Assembly (NCBI GenBank): GCA_016208205.1
Contig: JACQYP010000162.1
Coordinates: forward strand, 1 to 6,072
Source: Candidatus Desantisiibacteriota bacterium
GTDB taxonomy: Bacteria; UBA9089; CG2-30-40-21
Direction of reading: 5' to 3'
DNA length: 6,072 nucleotides
A program made the translations under genes and the position numbers. The notes under the pieces were generated by a model. The model had not been told where the DNA came from. It ran no database searches and saw nothing but the letters and a program-made list of their open reading frames with translations. Below, piece after piece: positions 1 to 5,741 of the stretch; position 1 is the stretch's first letter; every line of letters begins with the position of its first letter.

Positions 1-176
1 CCTGCTTCTTCGGTATCTATGTTTATATAAAGATTAATAAATTCTACCCGTTGAGTATAATATCCCAAAAGGGATAGTCCTAAAAGGATTGCACCGGCAG
101 ATATTCCCAGAATTATCTTTTGATTGCGATTCAGGCTTTTTAAGACAGTGGTAATCTGTAAAAAGAATTTATCCAT
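1..176 (-). CDS. fliF: Flagellar MS-ring protein FliF-like, N-terminal fragment
   Basis: The ATG is at 174-176 and the gene runs off the left edge, so only 58 codons are visible. The peptide starts MDKFFLQITTVLKSLNRNQK, followed by a hydrophobic membrane segment at about residues 20-40 and then YTQRVEFINLYINIDTEEA. This matches the FliF N-terminus, which has a short cytoplasmic start, the first transmembrane helix, then a pattern of the type Y-x-x-LY-x-x-L-x-x-x-x-A. FliF forms the inner-membrane MS ring on which the flagellar motor and export apparatus assemble. A strong ribosome binding site (GGGGAGG, four bases before the ATG) supports the start. The gene has its own consensus promoter at 230-258 and a possible overlapping mini-ORF in its leader. 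fliF often follows fliE in flagellar operons; here it appears to be the first gene. The identification rests on a short, weakly conserved stretch; another single-pass membrane protein is possible but less likely. Confidence 0.72.
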   Translation of the reverse strand, partial: MDKFFLQITTVLKSLNRNQKIILGISAGAILLGLSLLGYYTQRVEFINLYINIDTEEA

Positions 177-213
177 TGCCCCTCCCCATTAAATAATCCT
201 GAGAATTTAACAT
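169..213 (-). CDS. Possible 14-codon leader peptide overlapping the fliF start
   Basis: The fliF leader contains ATG (211-213), preceded by a GGAG ribosome binding site four bases upstream. It opens a 14-codon frame (MLNSQDYLMGRGNG) whose TAA stop at 169-171 lies just inside the fliF coding sequence, so the two frames overlap around the fliF start. This arrangement would let ribosomes ending the mini-ORF restart at fliF. The frame is very short and shows no recognisable attenuator pattern such as repeated codons for one amino acid, so it may be chance. Confidence 0.25.
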   Translation of the reverse strand: MLNSQDYLMGRGNG

Positions 214-229
214 GACACTCCAAAACTTT

Positions 230-258
230 ATTATATCGTATTTGCTTTTCTTTGTCAA
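230..258 (-). promoter_or_regulatory. Perfect-consensus sigma70-type promoter for fliF
   Basis: On the minus strand the -35 box is TTGACA (253-258) and the -10 box is TATAAT (230-235), separated by exactly 17 bases (236-252). Both hexamers and the spacing match the housekeeping consensus. Transcription should begin near 222-224, leaving a leader of about 47 bases before the fliF-like ATG at 176. No operator-like palindrome overlaps the boxes. Confidence 0.85.
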
Positions 259-393
259 GAAAAATCTCGATCCTTGCCAGGGCAAACCGCACCCTAAAAT
301 CGACAAGGGTATAATCTGTGATTTTAAGATATAACTACGAAAGGTCGCGCAAAGTCTACTTGGTCAGCAAGCAATGAGGAAAATTACCAACCC

Positions 394-466
394 GTCATTG
401 CGAGGAGCTACTGCGACGAAGCAATCTTATCGGAGGTTGCTTCGTCGCTTCACTCCTCGCAATGAC
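394..466. repeat. REP/MITE-like palindromic repeat (GTCATTGCGAGGAG type)
   Basis: Two arms form an imperfect inverted repeat. GTCATTGCGAGGAG (394-407) pairs with CTCCTCGCAATGAC (453-466), and GCGACGAAGCAA (413-424) pairs with TTGCTTCGTCGC (437-448). Four to five unpaired bases separate the two stem parts, and the apical loop is 12 bases. A partial third end, GCAATGACG, follows at 471-479. This is a familiar dispersed repeat of many bacterial genomes, whose translation gives spurious peptides with the pattern x-x-A-T-K-Q-S. It sits between the TonB receptor stop (564) and the fliF promoter, where it could also stabilise or end transcripts. It encodes no transposase and is presumably a non-autonomous element. 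Confidence 0.85.
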
Positions 467-563
467 ACTTGCAATGACGACATGTCGCCCCTATGTAAAA
501 TCGCTATTTGTGACCTTATTGAGTATAAATTCGACAGCTTGAATAGTTATCCCGGCTTCTTCC

Positions 564-2717
564 TTAAAACCGATTCCCTATCTCCACAAATAATGACCTG
601 CCAATATTCTGTACCCGGCTGTCTTTAAGATTATAAGTATCATCCCCTCCGCTGTTGTACCCTGAGCCCGGCTCCTTTTCCTGACAGTCAAAGAGGTTTT
701 TTACCCCAAGCCGATAGATGGAGCCATTCTGATTCAAAGGTGTAGAAAGGATTATGTCCACGAGATTTACATTAGAGGTCTTCTGAGACTGCACAGTTAG
801 CGACCTATTAAATTGATAGCTGTTAATATCAAAATTGCCTTGATACAGCAGGCTATAATTCAGCCTGTCCGGAAGTAATTGACCTGACCATTTTAGCTTG
901 AGCAGGTATGAAGGAATATCCGGAAAATCGCTCATACCCTTATCCTCAAGCTCTTTAATCTCCGGATGCCAATAGGTAACAGAGGATTCAAGGCTGCCCT
1001 TGTTAAGCAGATGGTCATGCTTGTAGAGTATTTCTATTCCCTTGCTCTTCATGCCGACCCTTTTTTTAAGGGTGTCTGCAAGGACATAGGTACTGGGCGA
1101 ATTCATATAAAAGATGTTGCCGGCGATAAGGCTATTCTTGCTTAGTTGTCTTGAATAATTAACCTCAATATCCTCAGTAACATCCTTTTTGGTCCAGTTC
1201 CAGTCATCAGCAGCTTTTCCAATTTCAGACGCCGGCACCTGTCTGCCTGATTTGGCATAAATAAACCTCATGCTGTCCATTCCTGTGGGTGTCCAGTTTA
1301 TAGCGATCCTTGGGGAGAGAAGACTTATAGAGTCAGGAAGATTGTTATCGGTTATCTTTTTTGAGCCTGCCCGGTTATGATCAAATCTCAAGCCGGTGGT
1401 GAGGATAATGTTATCTATGCTGAAGTTTTCCCACTGAGCAAGCACCCCGTATCTGGTCAATTCATATGTTCCTGTCTCATATTTAGATAGACTGCCATTT
1501 TGTGCCTTTCTCAGATACAACTCATCATACTCAGCCTTAGCGTAACCCATCTTACAAAGCAGGGTATTGTCTTTATCATAGTATGGCTTGCATTGAAAGT
1601 CAATAGCAAGGGAATCCTCATTCCTTGCCTTCCAGTTTGTGCCGGCAGGGATTGTAGTCGTACCTGTAATCGTACCTTGCGGACAATAGGCAGAGACGCG
1701 TTGATCATAAAATTTTCCAGTGCTGACACTAAGCACAGGGCTTAAGGTATCCCTCAAGCTTGCCGGATCATAACTCAAAACAGTCATCTTACGGCCAAAT
1801 ACCCTCCATGGAGAGCTCTGGTTTGTGTCATCAGTCCAGTTCCAGGCAACAATTGAACCCTGACGGGCAATGGCATTGTTTATCATTCGGAGATTAAGGT
1901 CATTATAAATATCCATGGAAATATCATACTCCGGCAGGTCATACTTATTACCGGTATTACTCCAGGGGATGCTGTCCTCGTGTATAAACGGCGTTCTTTC
2001 AATACACCTGAGTTCCTTATTTGACAGGGCATTTATCCCATGCTCATAGGTAGTGTCTGCATAGGTTTGATGCAGCATTATTGATGCCTGAATATTTTTT
2101 GTCAATTTTCCTGAGTATGCAAGGGATGAACGCCACCTGTTCCAGTTAGATTCATAGCTTGTCTGACTTGTCCATGTATTTTTTCCATTAGAGTCCACCT
2201 TTTTGCTGATAGCATTAACCACACCGGCAACTGCATTATCACCATACATAGCCCCGCCGGGACCATTGATAACCTCTATCCGTTCAAATTGGTCCAGATT
2301 GCGTAATGATTCAGCATAAAAATGCCCATAGTAGGATGTTTCATTAAGCCGCAGAAAATCTTCCATAAAAAGGATAAAAGATTGCGGCTGACCGGTATGG
2401 GGTGCATGATACCCTCGCACACAATAGGTTGGATGGCTGGCAAGGTAAGGGGTGCTTACAAACCAGCCGGGTGTATTTGCCAACAGGTCGCAAATATCCA
2501 TGATCCCATATCTCCAGATATCCTCGCTTCCCCAGGAATAAATTTGAGACGGTGCCGACCCAAGGCTTCGTTCATCCATAGTGGCGGTAACTACCGGTAG
2601 CTTGAAGAAAAATATCTCCTCATCTACTCCTTGGGCACACACATTTGCTATTGGTGCTACCTCAAAACAAAGACCCAAAACCAATGTCATGACCAGAATA
2701 AACCTTTGATTTCTCAT
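564..2717 (-). CDS. TonB-dependent outer-membrane receptor
   Basis: This 717-residue protein is a TonB-dependent receptor: a 22-stranded outer-membrane barrel with an N-terminal plug that imports scarce ligands such as iron chelates, haem or cobalamin using TonB-ExbBD energy. Residues 1-29 form a signal peptide with likely cleavage after NVCA. The stretch FFFKLPVVTATMDE (about 36-49) could be the TonB-box region. The plug domain covers about 50-173 and contains the diagnostic pattern FERIEVINGPGGAMYGDN followed by AVAGVVNAISKK. The rest is barrel-like, with alternating aromatic-rich strands, and the chain ends in the aromatic residue F (VEIGNRF), as expected for BAM recognition. Length fits the family. 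I chose ATG 2717 over a GTG at 2792 because AAAGGAGG lies five bases upstream and a signal peptide begins there; the longer frame only translates a palindromic repeat. The ligand cannot be read from the sequence. The gene lies downstream of the binding-protein and kinase genes on the same strand, separated from the kinase by about 500 bp of repeat debris. No clear promoter of its own was found. Confidence 0.93.
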   Translation of the reverse strand: MRNQRFILVMTLVLGLCFEVAPIANVCAQGVDEEIFFFKLPVVTATMDERSLGSAPSQIYSWGSEDIWRYGIMDICDLLANTPGWFVSTPYLASHPTYCVRGYHAPHTGQPQSFILFMEDFLRLNETSYYGHFYAESLRNLDQFERIEVINGPGGAMYGDNAVAGVVNAISKKVDSNGKNTWTSQTSYESNWNRWRSSLAYSGKLTKNIQASIMLHQTYADTTYEHGINALSNKELRCIERTPFIHEDSIPWSNTGNKYDLPEYDISMDIYNDLNLRMINNAIARQGSIVAWNWTDDTNQSSPWRVFGRKMTVLSYDPASLRDTLSPVLSVSTGKFYDQRVSAYCPQGTITGTTTIPAGTNWKARNEDSLAIDFQCKPYYDKDNTLLCKMGYAKAEYDELYLRKAQNGSLSKYETGTYELTRYGVLAQWENFSIDNIILTTGLRFDHNRAGSKKITDNNLPDSISLLSPRIAINWTPTGMDSMRFIYAKSGRQVPASEIGKAADDWNWTKKDVTEDIEVNYSRQLSKNSLIAGNIFYMNSPSTYVLADTLKKRVGMKSKGIEILYKHDHLLNKGSLESSVTYWHPEIKELEDKGMSDFPDIPSYLLKLKWSGQLLPDRLNYSLLYQGNFDINSYQFNRSLTVQSQKTSNVNLVDIILSTPLNQNGSIYRLGVKNLFDCQEKEPGSGYNSGGDDTYNLKDSRVQNIGRSLFVEIGNRF

Positions 2718-2722
2718 GACTG

Positions 2723-2730
2723 CCTCCTTT
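2723..2730 (-). promoter_or_regulatory. Ribosome binding site that fixes the TonB receptor start
   Basis: AAAGGAGG on the minus strand lies five bases before ATG 2715-2717. It is the strongest Shine-Dalgarno match near the gene and decides for the 717-residue start over the 25-codon GTG extension, which has no comparable site. Confidence 0.85.
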
Positions 2731-2751
2731 TGTATGAATTTATGATGGATG

Positions 2752-2807
2752 ACAGGCTGGAAGCCTGTGCCACCTTTCATGTCTAGTGGCACAGGCTTCC
2801 AGCCTGT
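2752..2807. repeat. Palindromic repeat with 22-bp perfect inverted arms
   Basis: Positions 2752-2773 and 2786-2807 are perfect reverse complements of 22 bases, with a 12-base loop. Each arm is itself a small hairpin: ACAGGCT-GGA-AGCCTGT on the left and ACAGGCT-TCC-AGCCTGT on the right. The unit resembles dispersed 'GGCACAGGCTTCCAGCCTGTG' repeats seen in environmental genomes, but copy number cannot be judged from one window. It lies 35 bases upstream of the TonB receptor ATG and abuts the broken 3' end of the antitoxin remnant. A transcript arriving from upstream would form this stem just before the receptor ribosome binding site. Confidence 0.85.
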
Positions 2808-2810
2808 GTC

Positions 2811-3145
2811 CCAATTGACACGAACATTTTTTACATCAATGGTTCGACCGGCTTCGCTATCGGAAAGCCCATCTTCAATAGCCTCTCGAACATAGTCGTC
2901 AAGAAAAAATAACTTGCAGGAGTCGTGTCACCGATCCATCTTGGCTGGTTTCGTTGTTCGTCGCTTACATACAGTAGTATGCTCGCTTCTCACGCCTTGC
3001 CAGCCAAGCGTCTCAGTGACTCTTGGTGTACAACTTATTTTTTCTTGACTCCATAGATTTTGTACATCAAATCGTCCCATGTTGCATTCTCTGGTAATTT
3101 TTCCAGAAGATGGTGTGCTTCTTGCTTGACATCAATGGTTTGCAT
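2811..3145 (-). pseudogene. Antitoxin-like gene remnant, split by a miniature element and truncated
   Basis: ATG 3143-3145 follows GAGAGG (3152-3157) by six bases and opens MQTIDVKQEAHHLLEKLPEN, then ATWDDLMYKIY, then GVKKK and a TAA stop at 3035-3037, giving only 36 residues. The rest of the protein is found beyond the inserted element, at about 2811-2894: YVREAIEDGLSDSEAGRTID followed by VKNVR. Removing the 156-bp element and one copy of its 5-bp duplication joins the halves in frame as ...MYKIY-VREAIEDGLSDSEAG. The rejoined sequence resembles small antitoxins of type II systems, which share the pattern LPxxATWDDLMYxIYVRxxIExGLxDSxxGRxxxVxxVRxxFG and usually precede a RelE/ParE-type toxin. 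The final x-x-FG segment is missing, and no toxin gene follows: the TonB receptor comes next. The gene is therefore dead as a full-length antitoxin, although the 36-residue N-terminal half could still be made. The family assignment is from recalled pattern. Confidence 0.78.
2896..3051. mobile_element. 156-bp MITE-like element inserted in the antitoxin gene
   Basis: The element has perfect 15-bp terminal inverted repeats, GTCAAGAAAAAATAA (2898-2912) and its complement (3035-3049), plus two non-matching bases at each outer end. The 5-bp direct repeat CATAG flanks it at 2891-2895 and 3052-3056, as expected for a target site duplication. Inside are a second inverted pair, CTTGGCTGG (2940-2948) with CCAGCCAAG (3000-3008), and an apical hairpin CATAC-AGTA-GTATG (2968-2981), so the whole unit could fold into a long interrupted stem. 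It has no coding capacity and must have been moved by a transposase supplied elsewhere. Reading on the minus strand, its end supplies the codons VKKK and the TAA stop that truncate the antitoxin. The T-rich strands at both ends could also hinder transcription from the kinase to the TonB receptor gene. Confidence 0.82.
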
Positions 3146-3202
3146 TGTTAACCTCTCTTGATTACCTTCTCTTTATCTGTAGTATTCGTCTCTCCTGAGA
3201 AT

Positions 3203-3222
3203 CACAGACAAGAATGTCTGTG
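3203..3222. repeat. Small stem-loop directly after the kinase stop codon
   Basis: CACAGACA (3203-3210) and TGTCTGTG (3215-3222) form a perfect 8-bp stem with a four-base loop, immediately downstream of the kinase TAG (3223-3225). No T-run follows on the minus strand, so it is not a typical intrinsic terminator. It looks like another small palindromic repeat, similar in design to the arms at 2752-2807, and might protect the 3' end of the message. Confidence 0.6.
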
Positions 3223-4680
3223 CTACACTCTTCCCAGCCACACCACAAACCTCGTTCCCTTCCCAGGCTCGCTTTCCACCTCTATCCTGCTGTTGTCATG
3301 TGCCTCAACAAAGCGTTTGCAGATGCTGAGACCCAACCCAATCCCCTTTGTCTTTCCAGTATGGAAAGGGTCAAATATCTTGCTTAACTCCTCTTCCGGT
3401 ATGCCCTTACCATTATCCGAGACATGTATCTTAATAAAATCCCTCTCCTTCTCACTTCTAACTTCTAACCTCTTGCTTCTTACTTTTTCCCCTTTTTCCT
3501 CACTTTTCACTTTTAGCTTTTCACTTTTAACTTCCTCCATCGCCTCAGCAGCATTCTTGACAAGGTTAATCACCACCTGTTTGAGGCGATCAAAATCAGC
3601 AGAAATCTTCGGAATATCATCTGCTAATTCCAATTTTACCTCTATGCCGGAAAGAATGTTCTCAGGCAATTCACTTAGTGCAATCTTAATCATATCGTTT
3701 ATGTTTACCATATCCATCTTTAAGCTAATAGGTCTTGCGAAATGCAAGAGGTCATCGGTGAAATTAGTTGCTCTGGACACAGCTCCATCCATCTGGTTAA
3801 TGGTTTGCAAAACCATCGGGTTCTCTTCAATACTTATTATCTTCTTGAGCAAGTAAATTCCAGTAATAATCACCTGAAGCGGGTTGCGTATCTCATGGGC
3901 AGCCTCTGAGGCTATCTGTGCTGCTGCAGCCAATTTTTCTGCATTGATAAGCCTCTTTTGTGATGTTTTCAAATCTTTGGTCATCTGGTTAAAGGCTGCT
4001 GTCAGAGAGCCAATCTCATCGTTTGTAAGGATAGGTACCACATGATCAAGATTGCCACCGGCAATTACCCTTGTATCTGCAACCAGGGTATTAATGGGTA
4101 TGCCCAGAACAATCCTTACTAACAGGGCGATCAATAGTGACCCCAGGACAATACCGATTATAATGATACATCCTATGGTTTGTTGGATATTTTTTAATTT
4201 ATTCCGTATACTGTCAAGCGAAAAGGTTAGATATATTCTGCCAATCTTTTCTTTCTTCCCTTTGACGCCTAAAATTAATTCCTCTCCAAAGGCATCATCT
4301 TCCATCTTTTCAGTGTAGATAAAGGCTGTATATTCTTGAACACATTCTTTTCCCCATCTCTTTATGGGAGAGGGTTCAACATCTTTTGTTCCTTTCCTGA
4401 ACAATACCTTCTTATTTTTATCCCTGATTTCACAAAAGACAACATCTTTCTGGCTTAATGCACCCAATCCTATCTTAGAAAGCATCTCTGTATCATGAAA
4501 CAAGACAAAGGCTTCACTGCTGACAGACAGGCTATTGATTAATGTCTTTGCCCTGTCGTCAAACTCTGACAGTAATGCCTGTTTTTCAATCTTCAAAGAA
4601 TAAATGCCAATGCTTGTACTTAAAATAATGATTAACAGGATAAACAAGAAGGTTATTTTTTTGGCAATACTAATCCTCAT
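3223..4680 (-). CDS. Membrane sensor histidine kinase with a repeat tract in its ATPase domain
   Basis: This 485-residue protein is a two-component sensor kinase. TM1 spans about residues 9-28, a periplasmic sensor region 30-168 (no clear family; it loosely resembles CHASE8/Cache-type sensors), TM2 169-190, and HAMP 191-245 with TNDEIGSLTAAFNQM. The dimerisation domain has the phospho-acceptor H262 in SEAAHEIRNPLQ. The ATPase domain has the N box (INLVKNAAEAM, N375), the D box (DNGKGI, D422), the F box (FDPFHTGK, F436) and the G2 box (GIGLGL). All catalytic motifs are intact, so it should autophosphorylate. Residues about 384-411, rich in K, S, E and R, are encoded by a degenerate heptanucleotide repeat and separate the N and D boxes by more than usual. 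No receiver domain or response regulator is present in the window. The start at 4680 is supported by TM1 and the upstream GGTGG-type site. The kinase follows the binding-protein gene, which may supply its ligand signal (inference). Confidence 0.93.
   Translation of the reverse strand: MRISIAKKITFLFILLIIILSTSIGIYSLKIEKQALLSEFDDRAKTLINSLSVSSEAFVLFHDTEMLSKIGLGALSQKDVVFCEIRDKNKKVLFRKGTKDVEPSPIKRWGKECVQEYTAFIYTEKMEDDAFGEELILGVKGKKEKIGRIYLTFSLDSIRNKLKNIQQTIGCIIIIGIVLGSLLIALLVRIVLGIPINTLVADTRVIAGGNLDHVVPILTNDEIGSLTAAFNQMTKDLKTSQKRLINAEKLAAAAQIASEAAHEIRNPLQVIITGIYLLKKIISIEENPMVLQTINQMDGAVSRATNFTDDLLHFARPISLKMDMVNINDMIKIALSELPENILSGIEVKLELADDIPKISADFDRLKQVVINLVKNAAEAMEEVKSEKLKVKSEEKGEKVRSKRLEVRSEKERDFIKIHVSDNGKGIPEEELSKIFDPFHTGKTKGIGLGLSICKRFVEAHDNSRIEVESEPGKGTRFVVWLGRV
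3449..3531 (-). repeat. Degenerate heptanucleotide tandem repeat inside the kinase gene
   Basis: Read on the minus strand, the tract divides into about twelve 7-base units such as GTTAAAA, GTGAAAA, GCTAAAA, GTGAAAA, GTAAGAA, GTTAGAA, GTTAGAA and GTGAGAA, with a rough consensus G-T-N-A-R-A-A and one irregular A/G-rich unit in the middle. Because 7 and 3 are coprime, three units encode a seven-residue period, seen as VKSEKLK then VKSEEKG. The tract lies between the N box and D box of the ATPase domain. Similar heptamer tracts usually sit between genes, as at 5691-5774 in this window. Confidence 0.75.
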
Positions 4681-4739
4681 CTGTCAACCACCACCTTTGC
4701 CTGATATGAACGCACCTGAAGGTACTTGCTACATTTCAT
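4677..4739 (-). CDS. 20-codon mini-ORF bridging the binding-protein and kinase genes
   Basis: ATG 4737-4739 overlaps the binding-protein stop in an ATGA, and its own TGA (4677-4679) overlaps the kinase ATG (4678-4680) in a second ATGA. The 20 codons end in QAKVVVDR, a near copy of the binding-protein C-terminus EAKVVVSR. Both ends fall within a 26-bp imperfect direct repeat. The frame could relay ribosomes from the binding protein to the kinase, but it may be only a by-product of the duplication. A stable, functional peptide is unlikely. Confidence 0.3.
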   Translation of the reverse strand: MKCSKYLQVRSYQAKVVVDR

Positions 4740-4761
4740 CTGCTAACCACCACCTTTGCCT
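4677..4761. repeat. 26-bp imperfect direct repeat at the binding-protein/kinase junction
   Basis: Positions 4677-4702 and 4736-4761 match at 24 of 26 bases, offset by 59. The right copy encodes the end and stop of the binding protein. The left copy carries the kinase ribosome binding site and start codon. The intervening 33 bases show no clear similarity to the sequence beyond the right copy. Confidence 0.85.
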
Positions 4762-5665
4762 CTTTGATGGTTGCCGGAGCAAGCTTGATGCCTATTTTTT
4801 CAGCAACCAACAGGTTTAAGGAAAATGTGGTTTTGTTTGGACATTCAGGAGTAATGGAAGACAAATCCTGCCCATTAAGTATCTTCATGGCCATCTCTGC
4901 TGTCTGCCTCCCAAGGTCTTTATAGTCGCAGTCAAAAGAGACAAATGCTCCTGACCTTGTATAAATCGAGGAAAGCCCAATCACTGCAAATCTTTTCTTC
5001 AAGCCTTCCAGAAATAAATATTCTATGGATTTGGGGAAGTATATTGTCGTATCAGGGATCATGAGGAAGCAATCTATTTTATATCCTATTTCCTGAAGTG
5101 TCCCTGCCATTTCCTCACCTGAGCTTATCTTTTTGGCAATAACCGTATAGCCGGAGTCATTGCAGCTCTTAGAAACTTCTGTAGCAAGCCCGGAGGTTTC
5201 TGCAGAATAAACCAAGCCAATCCTTTTTGCTTGTGGAATATTTCTGCTAATCCACTCAAGCTTTATGTCTGTGGGTATGGACATGGCAATACCCGTAACA
5301 TTTGCCTGCCTGAGTTCGTCTTGATTAATAATCATACAGCCAAGGATGGGAATATTCTGTATCCTTGTCTTTAGCAGTCGTAATGCCTTTGTGCCGAGGG
5401 CAAGGATTAACTGCGGCTTTTCCTTTTTTATCTTTGAGCAGACTGTTTCAGGGTCAGCACTTGCCAGATTATAGGAAGAAACGCTCAAAACCACACCATT
5501 TTTCTTAAAAAACGCATTCATTTCTTCCCATGCCTGATGATATGCCTCTATGTCAGACGAGAATACAACCGAGATGGCTGCACGGTCAATAGCAAGACAT
5601 GTTGTATTCAGGAATAGCAAGGATGTAATGCATAAGCCTATTGTTGTACAGAGCTTTTTTGACAT
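4736..5665 (-). CDS. ABC-type substrate-binding protein, ABC_sub_bind (COG2984) family
   Basis: This 309-residue protein is a periplasmic ligand-binding protein. Residues 1-25 form a signal peptide (basic start, hydrophobic core, likely cleavage after CLA); the cysteine at 23 lacks a proper lipobox. Family hallmarks in order are PQLILALGTKAL (85-95), IPILGCMI (105-112), NVTGIAMSIPTDIKLEWI (122-139), RIGLVYS (148-154), LMIPDTTIYF (201-210), FAVIGLSSIYTRSGAFVSFDCDYKDLG (226-252) and AEKIGIKL (288-295). Length and two-lobed layout fit the family, which in known members binds amino acids such as tryptophan or tyrosine, or related small molecules. The ligand here is unknown. Its usual permease and ATPase are absent, and the next gene is a sensor kinase, so a sensory role is possible. 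The start is supported by AAGAGG six bases upstream and the signal peptide. A strong promoter (5777-5805) and a structured leader precede it. Confidence 0.9.
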   Translation of the reverse strand: MSKKLCTTIGLCITSLLFLNTTCLAIDRAAISVVFSSDIEAYHQAWEEMNAFFKKNGVVLSVSSYNLASADPETVCSKIKKEKPQLILALGTKALRLLKTRIQNIPILGCMIINQDELRQANVTGIAMSIPTDIKLEWISRNIPQAKRIGLVYSAETSGLATEVSKSCNDSGYTVIAKKISSGEEMAGTLQEIGYKIDCFLMIPDTTIYFPKSIEYLFLEGLKKRFAVIGLSSIYTRSGAFVSFDCDYKDLGRQTAEMAMKILNGQDLSSITPECPNKTTFSLNLLVAEKIGIKLAPATIKEAKVVVSR

Positions 5666-5690
5666 AATATACCTCTTATGGGATGTTGTT

Positions 5691-5741
5691 GTAGGTTGTA
5701 AGTTGAAGATGTTGTAAGTTGAGGCGTAACCTACAACCTAC
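5691..5741 (-). promoter_or_regulatory. Leader stem-loop upstream of the binding-protein gene
   Basis: In the minus-strand transcript, the bases from 5728-5741 (GTAGGTTGTAGGTT) can pair with those from 5691-5704 (AACTTACAACCTAC) in a 14-bp stem with one G-U pair and a 23-base loop. A further short helix is possible outside it (5686-5689 with 5743-5746). The stem ends about 14 bases before the AAGAGG ribosome binding site (5672-5677), so it could affect translation or transcript stability. No known riboswitch pattern is recognised; the pairing arises from heptamer repeats of opposite orientation. Confidence 0.5.

Noticed and set aside
310..315. Plus-strand TATAAT near 310
   Set aside because: No -35-like hexamer at proper spacing and no plus-strand gene follows.
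374..628. Plus-strand open frame of 84 codons
   Set aside because: Its N-terminal part is the translation of the REP-like palindrome (the ATKQS-type spurious peptide) and its end lies antisense to the TonB receptor; no ribosome binding site was seen.
1500..1745. Open frames on both strands within the TonB receptor gene
   Set aside because: Both are short, have no family resemblance and lie wholly inside a well-supported gene.
2718..2792. 25-codon GTG-started extension of the TonB receptor
   Set aside because: It translates the palindromic repeat, lacks a ribosome binding site and would bury the signal peptide; ATG 2717 has AAAGGAGG at ideal spacing.
2867..2902. Promoter for the TonB receptor formed by TTGACG at the end of the miniature element
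   Set aside because: The sequence 16-17 bases downstream (TATTGA/ATTGAA) is a poor -10 box, and it would leave a leader of more than 140 bases; not convincing.
3203..3222. Intrinsic terminator after the kinase gene
   Set aside because: The stem is good but no T-run follows on the minus strand; classed as a palindromic repeat.
3158..3856. Plus-strand open frame of 232 codons opposite the kinase
   Set aside because: It is antisense to the conserved H, N, D, F and G box coding region and the composition is low-complexity S/L-rich; a shadow frame.
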